A DNA stretch of 64,000 bases, from assembly GCA_013368315.1 (NCBI GenBank), contig JAACJM010000022.1, positions 248,001 through 312,000 on the forward strand, read 5' to 3'. Position numbers and translations under genes: made by a program. This stretch comes from Tetrapyrgos nigripes. Taxonomy: Eukaryota; Basidiomycota; Agaricomycetes; Agaricales; Campanellaceae. How positions within the stretch are numbered: position 1 is the first letter of the stretch; every line of letters begins with the position of its first letter. The notes below the pieces were generated by a model. That model saw only the letters and a list, made by a program, of their open reading frames with translations, made no database searches and was not told the origin of the DNA. Shown here piece by piece: positions 58,652 through 64,000 of the stretch.

Positions 58652-61320
58652 GCGTGGACACTGGGGAAGCGGTTTCCTCATCCTCTTCCGTTCCTGGGTC
58701 CCTCTCACCAGCCAATGCGATCTGCTGCATCGCCTCCTTCTTCTTCCTTGAGAATGTGGGAGACTTGGTCGAGACTCCAGACGAAGATTTTGAAGGGGTG
58801 GACTTCTTCGTGCGAGGTGGCGTAGAATCTGGAGTGGTAACAGTAGCAGCAGGAGTCTGGGGAGAAGTATCAACTCCAGAACCTGCTCGTGAAGCCACAT
58901 CACCCTCGGAAACCTCGTCGTCTTGACTAACACCGTCACCAACTCGAGGATGGGAAGGTCCAGCAATATGACTCAACGACGGAGAGGTGACCATGAGGTC
59001 AGCGAAGGAAGGATCTGGGAGAGAGGGCTGAGCAAGAGGCATAGAAGCTACGTGCGAAGCCCAAAGTGGCAAACCAAGAGAAGACGAGGGGACCATGGAG
59101 AAAGCCCCAGTGACCTCGTCTCGGATAAGGGTGTTGGGTTCGGCCAGGGTATTGACTTCCCAGCCGCCGACCACTGCGAGCTGCTGAAGACGCTCGCTGG
59201 TCACCTCCAGCCTACCTCCTTCTCCTCTAGCCAAGATCTCCATGATCAAAGCAGGGTCACGAGCCTGTTCGTGCATCTTCGCCTGCTCAAAGGCGATCAT
59301 CTCGTCTAGCTCTAAGACGGTCGCGCAAAGACCGTTGGCCTGAGCCTGAGTAGCTGACCGAATACGCATAAGCTCGAGGACTCGAGACACCGAAGTCTGT
59401 ACCTCTAAAGAAAGAATAAAAGTAAGTAAGAGATAAAAAGACAAAGAAAAGAAAGACTCACGATGCGGGCTGTTACGTGCGAAGTAACTCGCCATGTCCT
59501 TGAGCAGGAGCACCTTAACGGTGTCAAACGTGTTGGAACACATCTGACCCGCCTTCTGGCAGCACTGGCATTTAGCAATGTGCACCGTACCGTCAGATCC
59601 AACGCTCTGGACACCCTGCACGTCGCAAGTATGGTCCATCCGTTCCATACACCGGAAACAGGTGTCGGACGACTAAGAAATAAGATTAGAATAAGAAAAG
59701 ACAGAAACGCAATAAGAAGAGAAACTTACATGGCAGAAGTTGGCATTGGCGCGAAGCCAAGTATCCAGGTTGATGGTTATAGGTACTCGCGTACCATAAC
59801 CGACCCGAATGTTGGCCTTCGCAGCTTCTAGAAAATACAAGAAAGAACTGTAAGAAGAAGGACAAGAAAAGAACGAAATACATACCGGGAGTCAGCGTAT
59901 AAATGGCCTTATTCTGATTTCCGAAAGTATACTCGCTCTAGACGGGAAAGGCAGGTCAGCAAGGTGTTCGCGAAGGGAAAAGAAAGGAAAAACATACCTT
60001 GTACCCGTACTTCTTAATGTCGAAGTCGGTGAGACCCTTGGCAGAGGCAAAGACTTCGGAAATAGGATCGGTCCCATACTTGAAATTGAGATGCCCATCG
60101 TGGTCCTCCTCTGCCTCCTCCTTGACGACAATCGCCTTGGCCTTGCCTTTCGCCTTCGCCGACTTTGGCTTGACCACCACCACCTCCTCTTCTTCCTCTT
60201 CTTCCTCTTCTTCCTCTTCTTCCTCTACCACCGGAGTCTTTGCCCGTCTTGAAGCTGGAGTATCCTTTGCAATCTTCCGACCAGACCGGGAAGGCTTCGC
60301 GAGCAGCGGTAACACGTCGTCACCGTCGTCCATATCATCATCGGAGACTGGGGGCAACGTTTGGGACTGGGTCCTGCGAGAAGAAGTGGTGGAAGGAGTT
60401 TTCAAGATGGATTTAGGCTTGGGAACGGGCCTAGCCTTCACAGATTTCTATTAATGAAGATATAGTCAGTAAAAAGAAAGATCAAATAAGAAAAGAAGTA
60501 TTAGAACTTACGGAGGTATCGGTCTTATGAGCTTTAGCTGGAGGCTCGCTATCTCCAGACAGTTCCTTGCGCTTACGTGTAGCACGCGAAGGCGGAACCG
60601 CTACCACTGGCTTGATGGGAGCCGGTGTGATAGGAAGGAAGTGAGGAGGTGTAGGTACCAAGGTACCAGGCACTGCAACTTCCTTCCTCGAATCTGGAAC
60701 CGTCGAGGTAGAAGCCTTGGTAACCGTTCGAGCCGGTTTCGTGGCAGGAGCACCCTCACGAGCTGGACGGGAACTACTCGCGAGCCTCGAGTCCGAAGTA
60801 GGCTCATCCAGAAATGTCGGCTCATTCTAAAAAGAAAGGAAAATCAGTAAGGAATAGCAAAAGAGAACTAAAACACGTACTTTCAGATTTCTAGGCTTAA
60901 ATGCAGCCTCCAAAGAGAAATCCTGGTACAAAAAGAAGAAAACGTTAGTTCACAAAAGGCATAAGACATAAGGAAATATCTAGACTCACCGGGAAGTCCT
61001 CCCAAAGACGACAAGAAGCCTCCGAGGCCTCGATCGCCCAGTCAAGCTCTACCTTGGCACGAGCAGCTGCGGTCTCCCAGAAAGAGTCCACAGACGCGCA
61101 GGCTTTTGCGTAAAGACCCCTGAGACGTTTGGAAGTCTGGTCACCGCAAACCTCTACGGAATACTGGAGGTGGCGCTAGCTAAGGGATTAGGATGATCAA
61201 GAACCGAGAGAAGAATATAAGAAGACACACCAAGAAAGGAAACAGTTTCCGAAAACTGTCCTGCTCCTCTCACGAAGCACTGACCATCTCGTCCTCACAG
61301 GTGTCCGCCTGTACCAACAT

Positions 61321-61920
61321 TACGCGAAGTAATTCGCAGCGTTGAAGGTTGGCATCGTTCTTGGGATTGATGAGTCTGGGTTCGAAGGTCGAAGGCATTG
61401 TTGATATATGCACTCTGGAGAGGTGGCGAGAACTAAAGAAGTGGTGGTTGGATGAAAAGAAGGGACTTGTAAATATTTGGCGTTGGTTGAAGTTTTATAT
61501 ACACGCGAACTTCAACCAAAGCGTGATTCGAAGCTTAAATGAACTCTATGCTCATTCAGAAGCGGGAACTCATACAAGAACGCCGCGTTTCTAATTTTGG
61601 AAACCGGTATTGAATGAAACGATGTCATATCGGTTACGGAATTAACCAAGGACTGTCTCCGGTCTAGAGAGCGACAAAGCACAAGTCCTGGGGTTATCCC
61701 CTTTATGAATTCGGATTCTAGAGGTCGATATCTATCAAGAACAAGTCCCCATATGTCTATACTCCTCGAGTGAACTCAACTCGAGACCCAAAATAAGTAG
61801 AGTTTGTGGCTTCGCGAAGCAGAGTCTTGAATGTGTGTCAAGACTGATTTCTGGTCTGAACTTTACCTCACGACTCTTTGCTTATACCACGCGAATGCTT
61901 GACCAAGGACGGTCAACTCT
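61321..61920. other. upstream region of the antisense gene, inside element A
   Basis: An 81-codon + frame (61349-61594) has no motif. The stretch probably contains the promoter of the antisense gene on - and the 3' untranslated part of element A. Confidence 0.35.
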
Positions 61921-61936
61921 TTTAGTTGGGGGGAGA
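61921..61936 (+). promoter_or_regulatory. second polypurine tract of element A
   Basis: TTTAGTTGGGGGGAGA lies directly before the 3' LTR start TGATACGCC. This is the tract expected to prime plus-strand synthesis. Confidence 0.8.
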
Positions 61937-63370
61937 TGATACGCCTGCCAAAAACTCGACTAGAACAAGTTAAAAAGCGTACATATATCAAGTATACGGA
62001 TATATTATGTCTGTTTACTAGGGAATAAGGACTGAAGCGAGCCCAATCTATCAGTTAAAGTGATTCTAGAGGCAACGTTCGCGAGCGCGATACGAAATAA
62101 GGATAAGTAGCCTCGAGAGGATGGTACATAAGTCCCTCAAGCTACTAAGTTCGATGTTCGAGTACTAGACTGCTCGTATACGTTTATACGTACATACCCA
62201 AGGCACTTGTTCACGAGTAGCCACCTCGCGAGCAGTATAAGTACGCGTTACCTCTATTCACGATCCATGGGATTACCAATGTGACATAGACTCAAGAAGA
62301 TAAGATACAAGACTAAAGGAGATGAATGATAACAAGGAGAAACCTCGGATAGGTGCCTTCGCGAAGTATCCCGGAGACATTCCGATAGTTCGCGAACCTG
62401 GTTAGATCTACTCAAGCTAAAGCTAAGATCGTCGTGATGTTGCCAAATGATCAAGATCTACCTCACCCCTCCTAAAGACACCAAAGAAGATAGTTCCGAC
62501 GGATCTAGAGACTTACTGAGGCCCTCTAGAGGACTCTAGTAGGGATGGAGATATCGGAACCTATGAAAGACCGCTCGCGAGCATTGGAAGAGGTTCGCAT
62601 GTGATACCCAATGAGGTTACCAGTACGAGTACTGCTCTAGACCTCCATTACCAAGAAGCTAGCATGTGCTACATATACCCTGGCCCTCTCGCGAGGACTC
62701 TGTACATATTCTGATTGGACGATTCATGTAAATACTGTTCGCGTATCTCTCTCCTTAGTTACTTTCATTCAATCTCTCGTGTTTCACTATATAATATTGT
62801 GGACTTTAAATAATATTAGCTACTGTACAGTTCTAGGACCTCTAGAGTATAAAAGGACGAAGTACTCATAGCTAGAAAACCAGATTAGTACTCGCGTGTA
62901 TTGCTGCAGATTCTGGATAACTCTCGAGAGAAGATTAGGTCTCTCGCTTGCCCAGGCCAGCTTTATATCAATAGGAATTTCTACAAAAACCCAAAACTTT
63001 AAAGACTCGAACATTAGTTCACCCTAAGACAAAGATTGTTGTGATTGCATTGGCATATTGGCCCCATATTGTGTTTATTGAACTTAGGCATATTGGCCTC
63101 ATTGTGTTATTGAAGATCTAGGCAATTGGCCTCTTATTGTGTTTATCTCGAAGTCAAGAAGACTGTCAATTGTGACCATTGTTATTGTTGAACCCCTATT
63201 GTTCCCCAATCGGTTCTAGAGCCGTTTACCTTTAAGCTACACAAGTTATACGAGTGTTCTGCCACTTTTGATCACCTCGCATTATATAGCAGGATTGGTG
63301 TTTGTGTGTTTTTGGTGTTGTTAGCTTCGATCTTCGAAGCTATTAGCATTATCCACTAGCCAGCCTATTA
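61937..63370 (+). repeat. 3' LTR of element A (about 1434 bp)
   Basis: Copy of 40017-41451 shifted by 21920 bases, with about 27 differences by my count. Confidence 0.9.
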
Positions 63371-63379
63371 CCGGTTACA

Positions 63380-64000
63380 ATGGGAAAACGAAGCAAGTCC
63401 AAAAAGGCTACTAGCAAGAGGGCCAAACACACTAAACTGCCCAAAAAGCGTGGCAACCCTGGATACTTTGCTGGGGATGCGCTTGAGTTTCTCGAGTCAA
63501 ATCTCCAGAAGTACATCGACTCAAAAGATTCACGCGAATCGTTTTGGAACGACTTCTTTCAGGAGTATTGTGAGAAGTTTCTGGATGATTTGACTGCTGA
63601 TGAGAAGTTGGAGGTGAAGAAGTTGATCCAAAAATACAATTTGAATCGTGATCGTGGAAGGAAGGATGAGGATAAAGAAGAAGACAGTGAAGGGGATAGC
63701 AATGACGGAAATGAAGATAGGGAAGAAGGAGCAAGGAAAAAGGGAGCGTGGCCTCCTCGACAGTGCCTGACACGTCCAAAGCTAGTCCAGCACCCGAGTC
63801 CAATACCGCTGTCCCTTCCCAAACTGTCAGTCAAGTGTCCAAAGCTGGTCCAGCACCCGAGTCCGATACCACCGTCCCCGTCACTCAAGCGCAACTCAGC
63901 AATTGAATGCTGGTGTTGCCGTCACTACCAACATTGTGTCACAGGAACACGCTACTGCTGCCACTGTTGCAACCCCTGCTTCCAATGCCCAGTCCTCTAA
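63380..64000 (+). CDS. basidiomycete orphan-family gene, N-terminal part
   Basis: The ATG at 63380 lies ten bases after the LTR. The protein starts with a Lys/Ser-rich patch (MGKRSKSKKATSKRAKHTKL), then KKRGNPGYFAGDALEFLESN, YIDSKDSRESFWNDFFQEYC and KLEVKKLIQKYNLNRDRG. This is the conserved opening of a large Agaricomycete family of unknown function, often found near transposons. From about 63745 the more protein-like sequence moves to another frame with two copies of SKAxPAPESxTxVP, and near 63900 to a third. An intron or two indels are needed, and the frame shown reaches a stop only at the window edge. The gene probably continues beyond 64000. Confidence 0.5.
   Translation: MGKRSKSKKATSKRAKHTKLPKKRGNPGYFAGDALEFLESNLQKYIDSKDSRESFWNDFFQEYCEKFLDDLTADEKLEVKKLIQKYNLNRDRGRKDEDKEEDSEGDSNDGNEDREEGARKKGAWPPRQCLTRPKLVQHPSPIPLSLPKLSVKCPKLVQHPSPIPPSPSLKRNSAIECWCCRHYQHCVTGTRYCCHCCNPCFQCPVL

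Larger units (their letters stand above)
50793..61320 (-). pseudogene. antisense spliced gene inside element A, split by element B
   Basis: Starting at the ATG at 61320, about nine exons on - can be followed to 58652 and, after excision of element B and one GCGTG, from 50922 to the TGA at 50793-50795. Regions in order: WEDFP-type helical N-terminus (about 61180-60990), Pro/Ala/Lys-rich linkers, an RKRKELSG basic patch, an acidic/poly-Glu stretch (about 60190-60235), KYGYK, SEYTFGNQ, a cysteine cluster (DTCFRCMERMDHTC, CQCCQKAGQMC), a coiled coil (about 59400-59230), and a Ser/Pro/Lys tail ending SRSRNALSPRVTFSKPIPSF. A TGA at 61270-61272 lies in the putative first exon. The cysteine cluster suggests zinc binding, and the overall build suggests a nuclear or nucleic-acid-binding protein. 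Family unknown to me. Confidence 0.55.
40017..63370 (+). mobile_element. Ty3-type LTR retrotransposon A (23 kb with nested DNA)
   Basis: Two direct LTRs (40017-41451, 61937-63370) start TGATACGCC and end CCTATTA. Between them lie a primer-binding site, gag, protease, reverse transcriptase/RNase H/integrase on +, two polypurine tracts, a SINE-like piece, an antisense spliced gene and the nested element B. Without B the element is about 15.6 kb. The five bases left (CCCGC) and right (CCGGT) of the LTRs differ, so no target duplication is visible. In-frame stops at 41970, 43272, 46450 and 48646 suggest a defective copy. Confidence 0.85.

Noticed and set aside
59999..60454. 151-codon + frame with a poly-Ser run
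   Set aside because: Mirror of the poly-Glu stretch in the antisense gene, whose exons have proper splice sites.
40017..63370. CRISPR array or other short regularly spaced repeats
   Set aside because: Repeats here are LTR pairs and low-complexity words with no regular spacing; the organism is a eukaryote.

Overview
The window reads as nuclear DNA of a mushroom-forming basidiomycete (Agaricomycetes). Genes are split by many 45-90 nt GT-AG introns. The ordinary genes belong to families typical of that group: a fungal FuA-type glutathione S-transferase, an F-box-like orphan family, a Dal5/allantoate-type MFS transporter and a DUF6534-like membrane protein. The transposable elements (Plavaka, Tc1-like, P/THAP9-like, Ty3) are also of basidiomycete type. 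Well over half of the 64 kb is mobile DNA. All exon, domain and target-site calls were made by eye; no search was run.

Region 1-26 kb. After the tail of an unrecognised gene lies a 6.2-kb Plavaka-type DNA transposon (about 1954-8179) with matching terminal inverted repeats. It carries two divergent genes: an eight-exon transposase on + with two in-frame TGA codons, and a decayed partner gene on -. Next come a GST gene (9852-10694), a 1.3-kb non-autonomous element (about 10737-12072) whose ends share a core with the Plavaka ends, an F-box-like gene, an uncertain - strand gene, and a proline-rich repeat protein (16440-17985). A Tc1-like deletion derivative (18677-19913, TA target) and a 775-bp TA-flanked inverted-repeat element (20026-20800) precede a Dal5-like MFS gene with one frameshift (21090-23568) and a multi-pass membrane protein gene (24013-25585, -).

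Region 26-40 kb. A RecQ-like helicase gene is cut off in mid-domain near 27352. A cysteine-containing gene (about 28056 onward) is interrupted by a 6054-bp DNA transposon at 29443-35496. This has 11-bp inverted ends and a perfect 8-bp target duplication (GGCAGAGA). Its eight exons on - join into an open reading frame of about 1718 codons with a zinc-binding N-terminus, an RNase-H-like P-element/THAP9-type core, further Cys/His clusters and a C-terminal PHD finger. Removing the element restores the reading frame of the interrupted gene. A proline/serine-rich gene (36712-39086, -) and a broken C-terminal piece of a CMC/Tnp2-like transposase (39178-40016, -) follow.

Region 40-64 kb. One LTR pair (40017-41451 and 61937-63370, about 2% diverged) encloses 23 kb. 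Inside are gag, protease and reverse transcriptase/RNase H/integrase of a Ty3-type element in frames 3, 2 and 1. At both frame changes there is a canonical X XXY YYZ slippery heptamer (GGGAAAC, then AAATTTT), a betaretrovirus-like double -1 layout. Behind pol are a tRNA-derived SINE-like piece, a first polypurine tract, and a spliced gene running antisense (61320 to 50793). A second identical polypurine tract lies directly before the 3' LTR. The antisense gene is itself split by a second Ty3 element with chromodomain (50923-58651, -, TSD GCGTG). The window ends in a basidiomycete orphan-family gene starting at 63380.

The insertion order can be read for part of the block: element B went in after the antisense gene was already inside element A. 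The P-like element and element B have perfect TSDs and look recent. The Plavaka copy and element A carry several in-frame stops.
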